Positions 10,060-21,654 of a stretch of 64,000 nt of DNA are shown here, one piece after another. The notes below the pieces were generated by a model. It saw only the letters and a list, made by a program, of their open reading frames with translations. It was not told the DNA's origin and ran no database searches. Each line of letters starts with the position of its first letter. Within the stretch, counting starts at the first letter, position 1. Source of the stretch: Diabrotica undecimpunctata (lineage: Eukaryota; Arthropoda; Insecta; Coleoptera; Chrysomelidae); NCBI RefSeq assembly GCF_040954645.1, contig NC_092809.1, forward strand, positions 82,028,889 through 82,092,888. The letters run 5' to 3'. A program made the position numbers and the translations under genes.

Positions 10060-10248
10060 ATTTTTATTGGGAATAAGGCACAATTTTACTTCAAAATTAG
10101 TTTATTTTAACGTTTTCATTTACCCATCGGAAAATCGTTTTTAAACGACAAAACAATAATAAATAGAATTTGTTAATATTTTGTATTAACCTTTTTTATA
10201 ATAAACTTATTTTAAAGTAAAATTGTGGCTTATTCCTAATAAAAATAG
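10060..10248. repeat. Palindromic interspersed repeat, copy 1
   Basis: It begins TATTTTTATTGGGAATAAGG and ends with the imperfect reverse complement (TGTGGCTTATTCCTAATAAAAATA). Both arms contain AAGTAAAATTGTGG or its complement. A diverged second copy is at 26789-26985. About 190 bp, no ORF: MITE-like. Confidence 0.7.
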
Positions 10249-11589
10249 TAAGTTGTATTAAGGGGACTTTTACTTTCTAAATTTTCAAACAATAGACTTT
10301 TGTTTTTTTTACGTAAAACATTCCTTAGTATTATAAAAATACGGCCCTAAAATTGTATGAAGAAACTCGAATTAGAAACGAAGTTTTTTTATTTATAACA
10401 GTATGCACCTCAGCTAAAACACGTTTGTATACAACATCGCGCGCCCCGCTTCACCTGTGCACCTGCAACTCGACAATTAATTTCTAAAACTTATTTTATG
10501 TTATTGAAATTTATGGAAAATTATTATTATTATTATAAGGGGGTCGAAGTAAAGGGACGCATGGAAATAAGTATATTATGAAAAGAAAATTCAAAGGTAA
10601 TCAGTTAATTGCAGAAAACAATTCTGAATTATTCAGTTCCTCGGCAAACTTGGATAAACATAAAAATTGTAATAACAATTGGGGAAATGGCAACGAGTTG
10701 GTCGGAAAATAACAATGACGCTCGTATTGCTCAAGCTAATAAAAGAAGCAGCGGGTCAACAAAAGAGGGCAAAGTTAGAAAAAAAACTGTGACCTACCAT
10801 TACACTGTGGATAGTGAGGGCACCCAATATGCACCAGGAACAGCTGATTAGAGGTAAAAAAATAAATATGGCTATTTTATTCTATAAAAATATAGTAAAA
10901 ATACTTCAGACGCGTTTTTCCTGAAATCACATTTTTCAAAACTAGGAGACGTTTTGGTGAAATTCCATTCCATTCGATATAAATTTTCAACCATGCCGAT
11001 ATTGCAATTCTTAGAAGGAATAAACCCGCCGCTACCTGCCTACATAATTTGGATATTATACACGTTTCGCTTATTAATATATTATATTTATAACTAAGTA
11101 GTTCGCATCGCATTATTCTTCCTAAATATTATCAAGCCAACCATTCATAGTAATCAGTGTTACCTAAAACAGCAGTTATAATTTTCATATAAACACTTCA
11201 TTTATTCAAACCAGAAGTGTTGCCAGTAGTTCGCTTTGAATAGAGAAACGACATTCCACTAAGCAATTCTACTTGGAATAATATATAATAGTGAAAATAG
11301 CCTCAGTGAAAAGTGTAGTGAAATATCCCATATCACAGTGTTCCCGGACAGCTATCAGAAATTGCTATTTAATTTTAGCATTAATTATAAGTTAGTGTTT
11401 AATCTGTTTTTCATTCCAGCCTTTGGTTGGTAGTTCTTCGTCCTTTAATTCTTTAAATGAGTTAATGTTTTTAACCACGTGTTTCTCAAAATGTACTATA
11501 CCAATATCAGTAACCAATTTTTTTTATTCTTTATATATTCTTCTTCTTAACATGCCATACACCAAAGTGCGTAGGCGACTATCTCATTA
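10249..11589. other. Non-coding stretch, no recognised gene
   Basis: The only notable frame is 80 codons at 10609-10851 (+), starting just after a TTAATTGCAG acceptor-like word and ending TYHYTVDSEGTQYAPGTAD. I do not recognise it and cannot support it as an exon. The rest is A+T-rich. Confidence 0.4.
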
Positions 11590-11960
11590 CTAGAATTCTG
11601 TTCTTGGCGGCGTGACACAGCTCTGTGTATTGTGTATTCCTGTCCATTCTTTAATATTCCTTAACCAGGCTCCTCTCCTATCTTCGATCTTCCCTTGTAG
11701 GATTAACTGTGGTATTTCATATTTTGCTCCTCTCAATATGTGCCCAAGGTAACCAATCTTGCGTTTTTTAATTAATTCAAAGAGTTCTCTTTCCACGCCG
11801 GCTCTCTTAAGGACGTCATCGTTTCGAACTCTATCCACCCAAGGTATGCGCATCATTCTTCTCAATGACCACATTTCAAATGCTTCAAGTTTGTTGATAG
11901 ATGTTTTTTTTCAAAGTCCACGTTTCCATGCCATAAAGCAAGATGGGCCATATGTAGCAA
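11590..11960 (-). pseudogene. LINE reverse-transcriptase C-terminal fragment
   Basis: The minus strand reads EMWSLRRMMRIPWVDRVRND, KRKIGYLGHILRGAKYEI, LILQGKIEDRRGAWLRNIKEW. Upstream, one frame away, is LYGMETWTLKKTSINKLEAF. This is the post-thumb segment (colony-type GRR..WLKNLREW tail) of CFDP2/RTE-like insect LINE ORF2 proteins. Only this 3' part is present, with one frameshift near 11890. The copy at 13860-14945 holds the complementary part of the same sort of ORF2 on the opposite strand, ending just where this piece begins (CESWTL). Confidence 0.7.
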
Positions 11961-13859
11961 TTGACCATTCTGTAGCATATTTCTTTATATATACGACTAC
12001 TAAAAAAAGCTCCAAAAAAGCTTTATTTAATTAGTAATAAGTACTCCTTATTAATTAATCCAATCTTCAATGAAAGATTTCAAATTTGGATCCGACGACA
12101 TCCTCACATCCACAGTACTCTTCTTGATATATTTCCAATAAACTTTCTTTTTTCCTAAAACTAAATTAAATATCAGTATTTGACTGGTATGGTATCTCAA
12201 CTTATTTACCACAAATTTTCTAATATAGTCCACCTGGCTTTTAATATATGTACTCATTATATAAAATTTGATTTAAGTCAACACGTGCTTTAAAATTCTA
12301 ACACAACATTGAAGAATCGTTTAGACTAGTATTACTAATTAAATCAATTTATTTTAATTTTAAATCATATACAAATTTTACGTTGTCGAATAGAGATACT
12401 AAACTATAAGTGACCATAAATCTGAGTTTGTTTTTTGCAGAAATTTATTGTACAGATGTACCAATGTCGACGTGGACGTTATATTTTGTCTTGGTATATT
12501 ATAAACTCAAAATAAGACTAAAATTTACTGTTACACCGTTTAAATAGTACATCAGTTACCGGCAATCATGCCTATATCCGGCGCTCAACTGTCATATACC
12601 AGAGTTATCAACCACACTATTAATTTAATTTAATTTAATAACTCAGTTAATTTCTGGAATTTGTTGCTATAAACAATTTTATCTATTTCTCCTGTTTCCA
12701 CTTTACTATAATAAAACTAAAATGAAAAGTTTAAAACTTACCATTACAGATGACTCATCCACACCGACAATAATTTTTTTCAAAGTTTTTCAAAAAATTT
12801 GTATCTTTATTGTATATTTGGTTTAATATTCTGTTACCAAATACTCATCTAAACTTTGTTTTGTAACTTTGATTTTTAAAACTTATTTCAATTATTTCGA
12901 TTGTCACATTTAAATTTAAAGTTAAATTTAATTCATTTAGAGATTGTTAAAAGTATGCCAATATTATACATATTAGCTTACAATTTTCATTTAATTGTTT
13001 AACTACTATTTCAGTAAGGTCTGTTTGCTTCAAAAACTAGTTAACTTTAGTTACAACACTAAGAAATAGAAGAAGAACTGTCACAATTTAACGTACATTA
13101 GCTTGTTAAATTTACCTCTTTATGTCTGTTTTGTCCTCTTAATTGTGTTCTGTTTATCCCTAATTGTCCTTAATTGTTTTTGGTTTTATTTTAACATATG
13201 ACATCACAATTTTCTGCCAAAACAGAAATTAAATGCCTTTTATCAAAAAAATCTGATAAATGCAAGTCAAAGAAATTGCACACCCACAAAATAGTACATC
13301 TAATTTCATTCATTGTCATGTAACTGTCCTCATACTGTAAAAAAATTTCAATAAATTAACGTACATTTCTAAAATATATCTCTTGAATAAATATAAATAA
13401 CTTTAATAATTTAAATAATATAAAACATCACTTTCAATTAACAAACAATCACATATACCTTACTCCTATTTAATTTGTTAACATCTCTCCCCTCAAGAAA
13501 CTTCCTCGTTAATTGTCAGATAGTTACAACATTAACCGAAGATCACCCATCATCAGCAATTACAGGATAGTTTGAACTATGTATCACGAATCATTATCTA
13601 AAAATTCCTGTACCGGCTGTAAGTAGTATTTTGTTTGTTTCTAATTTATTACAATGCAATAGATTATCTTTTACCAATTTGTGGGTTTTCACTTTTTCTG
13701 CTAAATCAATTTTATGCATATTAATAAACACAGACATGTAATATTGGCATAATTACTATAACCTTTTTTGATCTTTATCTTTATAAGACAACACACTAAT
13801 ATGGGCTTTTTATAATTTCAGCGTTTAATTTACTTTGTACCGTTTGACCTGAAGATTCT
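11961..13859. other. A+T-rich non-coding stretch
   Basis: No domain was recognised in the short ORFs, including 68 codons at 12051-12257 on the minus strand. I see no tRNA, LTR or inverted repeat that I can support. Confidence 0.5.
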
Positions 13860-14945
13860 TTGCAAAGTGTAGAAAGCGAAACCGGTCGTTTTGGTAGTAA
13901 AATTAAATTGATTGTGAGTAAGTCTAATTTTATTTCTTTTACCTACTTATCAGAATTAATTGAAAGTATAAATAGCCGCAAAGAAATTGTACTATTGGGA
14001 GATTTTAACGCTTTCACGAAAAAAAAAACAAATGACAATGTCGTAGGTAAATATGGAGATACACATATAAATGAAAATGGGGAACATTTAATCCAATTCT
14101 GCGAACAGCACTCTCTGAAAATTCTAAACGGATTCTACTATCATAAAAATAACTAAAAAAGTATACCTGGTCCAACAAACCAGAAACACTAAGTCAAATA
14201 TAGATTATGTTATCACAAGTAGAAAAAACCACTGGAAATGAATCCGCCCAAATACAATATTGATGCATTGCAAAACGACTTAACATCATTTTTATCTATG
14301 TTACGGCTTACTGGAGTTGACAAACAAGACTTGCGAATTATCTCAGAATTATACTGGCACCAAACGGCAACAATTGAAATAGAGCACACAACATCCGAAG
14401 ATATACAAATCTGACGAGGAGTGAGACAGAGTTGCGCCTTATCACCGCTACCATTTAATTTGTATTCGGAGTCTATATTCAGAGAAGCATTCGACGAGGT
14501 CCAAGGCGGAATTAAGATTAACCGAATCAGCAAAGACGACATCAGATATGCTGATGATACCGTCTTAATAGCAAGCAACGCACAAGAGCTACAAAATATA
14601 ATAAATGCGGTAGTTCACCTCAGCGAAATGTTCGGTTTACATCTAAACGTTTCCAAAACTAAAACTTTAGTATTTTCAAAGATACCAATAAACGTACATG
14701 TGTATGCCAAGGGTCAAATAATAGAACAGGTAAATTCCATAAAATATTTGGGAGCAAATATCAATAGTCAGTGTAATCCAAACAAAGAAATCCTACCAAG
14801 AATCGAACAAGCAAGGAAAGCATTCATGGGCATGAAAAGATTTTTTACAAGATCAGACCTTAGTCTGCAGCTTAGAATCCGAATGATCAGATGTTACGCT
14901 TTTTCTATCTTATTGGATGGCTGTGAAAGTTGGACGTTGCGCGGG
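13860..14945 (+). pseudogene. LINE ORF2 with internal deletion (endonuclease joined to RT)
   Basis: The first frame has the APE endonuclease motif EIVLLGDFNA and then GEHLIQFCEQHSLKILNGF. IDYVIT follows near 14200 in another frame. After about 200 bases the second frame opens with GVRQSCALSPLPFNLY and the RT catalytic box RYADDTVLIA (near 14545), then SIKYLGANINS and SILLDGCESWTL. The RT N-terminal half, normally several hundred codons, is missing, so this is an internally deleted relic. The match ends abruptly at about 14945, where G+C-richer unrelated sequence starts. Confidence 0.8.
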
Positions 14946-15691
14946 AACGGTATGCGCTGACGTGGTCTGAACTGACGTGGCCTGAGCGGTGTAGGCGGGA
15001 GGTCGCTGAAGCAGGGGTCGCCATGTTGCCAGCAATCGTTTCGCGTCATCGCGCGTGTTCAAGCTGTTAGGCCGCTTTTCGATTTCGATAGCTTCACGAA
15101 TGATTCTCGATTTTAAGGAGCGGATGGGGGCGATGGTTTTTTGCTTTTTCGAAATCTATTTTGTGGCCGTACAGGCCACAAGTTGTCGTACAGTGTAGCC
15201 AATTCTTGTTCACAGGTAGTAATTATGGTCATACAAAACCTGTATTCTTCCACACAGCGATTATTACCGTCATAAGATACCAAAAAACATGATTTTTTCA
15301 ATAGTAAAAATTAAGCACAAAATTGTAATTAAATAAATTTTATTTATATGTTCAGTTTCGTTACATATTTAAATTTATAAAATAAAAATCGATATTTTAA
15401 AACAATATTTTTCAATCGTTTGGCAACTTTGGAATTAGCGACGGAACTCCGTTTCAATTCCGACCCATAGAAAGCCGTAACACTAGTTTTTGTCGACCAA
15501 GTGCCCATCAACAATAGTTAATTTACAATTGGCGTTTCTGAGGGTAGGGCATGTGTTGCATTTTGTGAATATATTTTATGCGATAAGTTTGCGTTATTGA
15601 TAAAACGTGTTATTGATAATACGAGTGTTATAGTTTGTCGTTTTATAGTAAATTTTTAGTTATATTCTGTGATTATTTGGTTTGAGTTTTA
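14946..15691. other. Probable 5' flank of the mariner-like transposon
   Basis: The first ~150 bases are much richer in G+C than their surroundings (GCGGGAACGGTATGCGCTG...), which suggests a foreign junction at the end of the LINE relic. No terminal inverted repeat was matched on the other side of the transposase, so the element boundary is not established. No coding region was recognised; a 62-codon minus-strand frame at 15113-15301 has no known motif. Confidence 0.35.
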
Positions 15692-16490
15692 TTGGAGTTG
15701 GACGAAAAACCGAGTTGTTCCAAGAGAAGACAGCAAAATTCTGATGTTGATTCCAAAAATGAAAAGCCGCAAAAGAGACGGAAAATGTTAACGTCCGAAG
15801 AGAAGGTAATGATACGAAACGTTTATGAAGGAATTGTCGGCAGAAAAATGGCATTAAATGTTAGCCAAGCGGTCGACATTTGTAGCAGTTTAACAAAAGT
15901 ATCCGTTAGCTGTATTTATCGTGTACTTAAAAATACATCGGAAAATAAAAAGCAAGAAAAAGGTAAAACTAGAGGTAGGAAAAGCATTGTTTTGGATGAC
16001 GAGACAGGGAATATTATACGTCGAAAAATTCATTCATTTTATTTTCGGAGTGAAATTCCAACACTGAAAAATATTTCTCGAGAGCTCGAAAACGATGACT
16101 TCTTACCCAAGATATCTCGTAGAGTCTTAGAGAACTTTCGATATGTAAAACTCAACAGAAAAAGTATGCTATTAGAAAAAAATAAAATTATTGTGTGGGG
16201 AAGAAAATATTTAGAAGAAATACGCAAAATTCGCAGCACTGGACGCAAAATATGTTATTTGGATGAAACCTGGATTGACGAAGGTCATACAGTTGGAAAA
16301 GTTTGGCAAGATTTAAATGTCAAAAGTAAACGCGAAGCATTTATAGAAGGCTGATCTACAGGATTAAAAGCTCCATCAGGAAAGGGACGGCGTTTAATCA
16401 TCACCCATACAGGAAGTGATACAGGGTTTCTTGATGATGGTTTTCTTCAATTTGAGTCAAAAAAAAAAAAACAGGTGATTATGAAAGAAA
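15692..16490 (+). pseudogene. IS630/Tc1-mariner-like (DDE_3 type) transposase, truncated
   Basis: The open frame (220 codons) starts with a basic, Ser-rich N-terminus. It then has a helix-turn-helix-like segment (SQAVDICSSLTKVSVSCIYRVL), a conserved RKMLTSEEK region, and the catalytic strand RKICYLDETWIDEGH. After a premature stop at 16352-16354 the same frame continues with APSGKGRRLIITHTGSD and FLQFESK, typical of the region between the first and second catalytic Asp in this insect transposase family. It then ends in a poly-A run and low-complexity sequence near 16460-16490, so the second Asp and Glu are gone. It is inactive. The ATG at 15692 is uncertain. Confidence 0.75.
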
Positions 16491-16930
16491 TTGAAAGGGA
16501 GGATTCAAGAATGGCTTACAGAAAAGGGGATTGGAAGGATTACAGAAAAGGAAAAAACAAAAAAAAAACGGGAAGAACATAGTAAGTTTGTATAGTGTTT
16601 GTGTTTAAATAGAATAGTACAATGTTTTGTTACATCAAACATTATTTTTATTTTGTTTTTATAGAATTTTATTTTGTTTTATAGGATTTTATTTTGTTTT
16701 GTTTTATACTGTTGTGTTTTGATCATTTTATTTAATAAGACAATATGGCTCTTGGCGAACACCCATTTAAAAAAAGTAACTCGCCACAAGACATACCTCT
16801 GGGGTGGTGTGGAAACTGTCTTAACATTTGTTTTAAAAAAATTTCATTGTGTAACTCCTTAAGGACGGGTCACGTCAAAAGACGTTTTAGCGTAATTTCC
16901 GCGACAGCCGGTTGTTATCAGTAAACTTTC
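16491..16930. other. T-rich non-coding stretch
   Basis: Simple TTTTATTTTGTTTTATAG repeats at about 16640-16710 and no recognised gene. Confidence 0.5.
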
Positions 16931-16939
16931 TGCAAAATT

Positions 16940-17530
16940 ACTTGTTTTTTATAGCTTTTTGTTTGTGGCATTCTGTATTTTTAGGGGAATGTAGGGAATG
17001 GGCCACAAAATATTTATTCATATGTTTATTTGTTGACGTTTCGATCTCTGTATCCAGAGACCGTTTTCAATTATACAAATGATAGTAATATTTATTTTCT
17101 ATGGCTTTTTGCTTGTCGTTCTGTATTTTTAGAAATAATGTTGGGAATAAGCCACAATATATTTATTCAAATGTTTAATTTACGGACGTTTCGATTTCTA
17201 TAAAGAGACCGTTTTCAAACATACAAATGACAGATATATTTATTTTTCTATAGCTTCTTGTTTGTGGCATTCTGTATTTTTAGGGAGAAGGTTGGAATTA
17301 AGCCACAATATATCTATTTACATGTTTTATACACTAACGTATCGATCTCTATTCCGTTTTTAAAGATAGAAAAAAAAGAAAATAAACAATATAAGATTAT
17401 AAAAATATATAATAATAAACAAATAAAATAAATATAACTATCATTGAAAGCGGTCTTTGGATATAGAGATCGAAACGTCAGTAAAAACTTGTAAATAAAT
17501 ATAATGTGGCCTATTTCGAACATTAATATT
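16940..17530. repeat. Tandem/inverted repeat cluster (GACGTTTCGATCTC family)
   Basis: Three diverged direct copies of a ~140-bp unit start at about 16950, 17095 and 17255. Each contains TTTGTGGCATTCTGTATTTT, then a ..GGAATRRGCCACAA.. word, then GACGTTTCGATCTCT and a ..GAGACCGTTTTCAA.. end. At 17430-17525 a single inverted copy reads GCGGTCTTTGGATATAGAGA then CGAAACGTCAGTAAA. It borders a Penelope-like RT relic, so it may be that element's non-coding terminal repeat. Confidence 0.75.
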
Positions 17531-17559
17531 TGAAAAATAAAATATAATTAACGTTAAAA

Positions 17560-18178
17560 TAAAAGTGAGTGTACGTCACTGGATTTTCATACGTCTTTCC
17601 GCATTTCTGCGCCTTTAAACGATGAATCACTCTCTTAAATAGTGAAATTATACCATAGATAGCTATTTTTGCGTTGTCAAAGTCTTTTAAGCATTTTATT
17701 AATTTAGGTGTTAATGATGTATGTAGGGCAGTATATGATAATAGATGTTTTGATGAACAGAAGCACTGTTCTGAGATCTCAGAAAAGATGGTGTCACATT
17801 ATTTACATTAACCATATTGGTAAAAAGCATCCTCTGTAGCATATGTGGAGGATAAGAGTTCTCAATCAAAATATTCTTTAATAATAGAAGATCTTCCCGT
17901 AGGTAATCTGGAGGAGACGTTCTTTTAATCCTGTTATAGGGTTCATTTTCATTTTTGTTAGGATGTTGAGTAGTAGCTTATAAACCCATTACCTACTGCA
18001 CATAAGTTTTCTGAACCATCTGGTTTTTAACACATTGTTTGTAGTTTCTAAAAATTATCACGTCAAGGAATTGTAGAGCATCCCCCATCTCTTTCTTAAC
18101 TGTGAAGTGTGTATGTAGATGAAGCCTGTTGTAAATTTTGAGTTTCCTAAATTCTGTCGCTGGGAAGTGCCAAATCAT
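17560..18178 (-). pseudogene. Penelope-like element RT fragment
   Basis: On the minus strand, KLKIYNRLHLHTHFTVKKEM then DALQFLDVIIFRNYKQCVKN matches the end of Penelope-like RTs (FTVE.E....LPFLDV.I.R). Further on, in shifted frames, LLLLKNILIENSYPPHML corresponds to the helical linker (L..L...L..N.YP...I). Multiple stops and frameshifts are present. No GIY-YIG domain follows here; one belonging to another copy lies at 27640-28300. Confidence 0.65.
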
Positions 18179-18237
18179 CCAAATACCTCTTAATGAAAGG
18201 AATGAAAAAGTTCAATTGTTAACACAATCATTAATGA

Positions 18238-18247
18238 CGTATATATG

Positions 18248-18340
<93 letters not shown>
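18238..18340. repeat. (TA)n microsatellite
   Basis: TA tract with two early interruptions, ending at the candidate LTR. Confidence 0.97.
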
Positions 18341-18342
<2 letters not shown>

Positions 18343-18345
<3 letters not shown>

Positions 18346-19337
18346 GATATTTAAAGTCTTGGTGCGCCAAGCAATAATTAGTTAATTAATTTTTTTGATT
18401 AATTAAAATTATTTAAATGATATGATTATGACTCTATCACAATTTTTAATTCTTTTATCTCAGGGTTAAATTCGTGCTTCAATATCTATGCTATTACATG
18501 TGAAAGGTAAGGTCCAGAGAATACCGGAATAATAAAAAACACATATGATCTAACACTATATATTGAAATAAAAATAATGAAATAATTCACACTTAAAAGT
18601 TTTCAATAAACAAATCTCATATAAGGATTCTCAAAATTTTGTTCTCCGTACGTGAACAATCAAAATTAATGGTACAAACAATATTAATTGAAAACTCAAA
18701 ATCCCAAACTATTCTAACTCTCCTAATCAAAATATTTATATCCTTTCTAAATTACGTGTAAAAATTGTGTTATCAATAAAAGAAAAAAACTGCAGAAAAC
18801 AAAAATATCTCTCTCTGATGATGAGTGGTCCAAATCCTTGTTCCTTGTAGACTGTATTATCTCCTCTCAACCGCTCCCTATGTAATCAGCAATCTTACAA
18901 CAGATTGTTGCAAGTATATCGTCCTTAATGATCTCCTTCAAAAGCAACAATCATTCAAATTATGATAGCCTTTCTCCTCTCGATAAACTGAATCTCTCGT
19001 TGGCCCGAGTGAAAAATGACTCTTGGAATATCTTCTCTTTACGATAAACTGAATCTCTCGTTGGCCTGAACAGTGACTCTTGGAATATAAGTAGGAAAAT
19101 ATGACTTACAATATTTTGCTGCTTCAGCTTCTGTCAGATACACTAACTCCACAAAAACTCACTAACATTCAACACTACTGCTTGCTACTTCTTGGGAACC
19201 ACCAGAGAACAATCACTGTTCGTCTTACAGACTTGGAAAACCAACTGATTATCTTTTCTCTCTCCTCAATCTCGCTAAACTTTTTCCTACATACTTATCC
19301 CACCTTTTTCAATCTCCGCCAATCAAAACTCGTCACA
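18343..19337 (-). mobile_element. Candidate solo or truncated LTR
   Basis: The segment is bounded by ATTGTGAT on the left and GTCACAAT on the right, an inverted pair. Read on the minus strand it starts TGTGACGAGTTTTGATTGGC and ends near a TTGGCGCACCAAG word at 18359-18371, which closely resembles the primer-binding sites of the two Gypsy elements on the right. If that is a primer site, the LTR proper is about 18373-19337 and the internal region is cut by the (TA)n tract. There is no second copy in the window to prove it. Confidence 0.4.
18978..19089. repeat. Tandem duplication (about 55 bp x 2)
   Basis: Two adjacent copies of CGATAAACTGAATCTCTCGT..GGCC..TGACTCTTGGAATAT, the second with a few substitutions and a small deletion. 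It lies inside the candidate LTR. Confidence 0.9.
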
Positions 19338-19744
19338 ATTCCCCCATTTTTTCATTTCGATAACAAACACATTTTTACCTATAATTATAAAATTTCCTAA
19401 AACTTATTTACAAATAATATTTTCTATAATTCTTAAAAACTAACAAAAACCTCTTTCTAAAATCTCTTCTATTTGTCTCTAATCACTGCATTAATGTATT
19501 TTGGAAAACCCCGTTCAATTGTCTTTGGATTTCACTTAAAATTATGCGGGTCACTCAAGTATAACAAAGAAATAATTTATGCAAAGCTTACATTTTGTTT
19601 AGTACAGGTAATCCAAGAATTTAATAACTTTCCTTCTTCGAAATGTTTGTTGGATATTATCCTACTTATCTGAATTATTTTAATGTTTTTGAACTTTGAA
19701 ATATTTTTAAACAAACCAATATTTTTCTCGATTTTACATATCAT

Positions 19745-19748
<4 letters not shown>

Positions 19749-19818
<70 letters not shown>
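19749..19818. repeat. (TA)n microsatellite
   Basis: Uninterrupted TA tract of about 70 bases directly before the duplicated segment. Confidence 0.97.
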
Positions 19819-19821
<3 letters not shown>

Positions 19822-20340
19822 TACGGAAAAAAGTTATGGAGGGTATTACAAAATTGGCGAGATAACTAACAAAGATGACCCACATTATGTTTTCAGTTAA
19901 TAGTCAAAGATCACAATCGTATTTCTCCCCTCCACATATTGCATGACCGCCGATCATTGCGTTAGACCGAACGATAAAACCGATTGTTTCCGATCCAATT
20001 ACTACCGAGCGAGCCACCAACTTGGAGCAACTGAGACAATAGGAGAGATAATAGATTTTGTTTCTCTTCGATACAATGTGGTGGTATTTACATTTAATTC
20101 GCTAAAAATTTTATTTGGTTTTGAATTTCTTATTTTTATTTTATTTCGTATATACAGTGTAGGTAAAAGTTTATGGTCGGTATGGTAAAATTTAACAGGA
20201 TATCTAACACAGATATAAAATCATATTTTCACCGAATAGACAAAGATAACAATCATATTTCCCCTTGGCCACCCCTCCTTATTTCTAATAGACGCGTATT
20301 GTCCATTAGTGAGACGATTAGTTCCGATCAGAGATATTTT
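19819..20340. repeat. Diverged direct duplication of a ~170-bp segment
   Basis: The segments 19819-19990 and about 20153-20330 share the order AARAGTTATGGNNGGTAT, ATAACTAACANAGAT, GACAAAGATNACAATCATAT and a C-rich TTTCCCC word, with many substitutions. They are two old copies of one unclassified repeat. Each starts at a TA-rich edge. Confidence 0.55.
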
Positions 20341-20379
20341 ACATATCTCTGGCTCCGATCCACCTTATACCTGATTAAC

Positions 20380-20996
20380 TAGAGGTGGGTCGTTGACATT
20401 TTTATCGGAACCGTTTTTCGTAAACTAGTAACTAGTTGATTGTTTCAAATAAGCGAGTACACAAACAAACATATTGGCTATTATCGTTTATGTGTATAAG
20501 TATTGAAGTGAAAGAAACTAAGTGGAACTAGTGGAAAAGTTTTCCACTTTTCTTGTTAACCGTGTTCTTTTTTTATTTTAAAATTAAACCAGATTTGGAA
20601 CATGTGTTCACAAGGAACATATTTTGTTACAATACTACAATAATTTATGAATATAGGGGTTAAGTTAGAATATACATGGCGATGGTTTTTCCACCACTGT
20701 AATGGACAGTTCCAATCTGCGTTCGAAATTTTTTGTAGGTAATATATCATCAGACAAATACATGTCGACTTCTCTTCTCTTGATACAGGTGTATGTTTAG
20801 ATGAGTCATGTCCAATTAATTCCCCAAAAATATACCATGGACTTAAGTCATCTTTATCAGTTTCTTTTTCTTGTACTGGTTGATTTTCAATAGTACAATC
20901 TTCTTTTTCTTTTTTTATAGAAGTAACCAGCTTCTTAACTCTTTCTTTTGTTTTTTTACCTTCATTTTTATCAGAAAATCCCTGCATTTTAAATCA
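20380..20996 (-). mobile_element. hAT transposon copy A, 3' half
   Basis: The left terminus TAGAGGTGGGTCGTTGAC is the reverse complement of the right terminus of copy B (GTCAACGACACACCTCTA), and subterminal sequence matches too. On the minus strand a 143-codon frame (20556-20987) gives the C-terminal dimerisation region: CPLQWWKNHRHVYSNL then IVTKYVPCEHMF, the hATC signature (PLxWWK..., A-T/S-VPCERxFS), with Cys/His changes and loss of the usual SxAG. It breaks off at about 20996, where copy B begins in the opposite orientation. Confidence 0.75.
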
Positions 20997-21654
20997 TTAT
21001 TTGTCATTTACGAATCTACGGTTTCTCACTGGTAAGCCAACTAGTTGATGGTTGATTCAAAAAAACTACGTTTTGTGTAGACGTAAACAGAGGAGCAACG
21101 AACACTTTACGTCGACGAGGACGATTAGTTTATCTGAGAGACTACTACAAAACTAAAAATAACATGCGACTCTTTCGGGACAGTGGACAGTCGGGCTATC
21201 GGTTGACGTTGAAAATAAAATAACTAGGTATTCTGATTAATGAATGAGTTTCGATTTACAATTGATCTGAATTTTCGAAGGTGATGGATACTTCCATTAA
21301 TAAAAATATTAGTTTAGAACAAAAGAAACAAATAGATATGGATTTACTAATCCTATGCAAAGACTCGTTTCATCCGTTTTCCATGGTTAAAGAACGAGCT
21401 TTTAAAGTTTGCAGGGTGGATTCCTGGATATAAACCGCCAACAAGAAAAACATTATCAGGTTAATTACTTCAGGAATGTTATATCAAAACTGAGCAAATT
21501 AATAGATAGATAGATAGATAGATGGTTTATTGGTAATAAATCAATACAAAAGTATTTTTTATAAGTCAAAGATAAAATATGTCAATATAGTTAATAAACA
21601 CATAAATATAAACACAAAACATAAATACAATGTTTTAAAATATACTTACAACAA

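Noticed and set aside
10609..10851. 80-codon frame ending TYHYTVDSEGTQYAPGTAD
   Set aside because: Could be an exon, but no family was recognised and no splice donor is convincing; left as unclassified.
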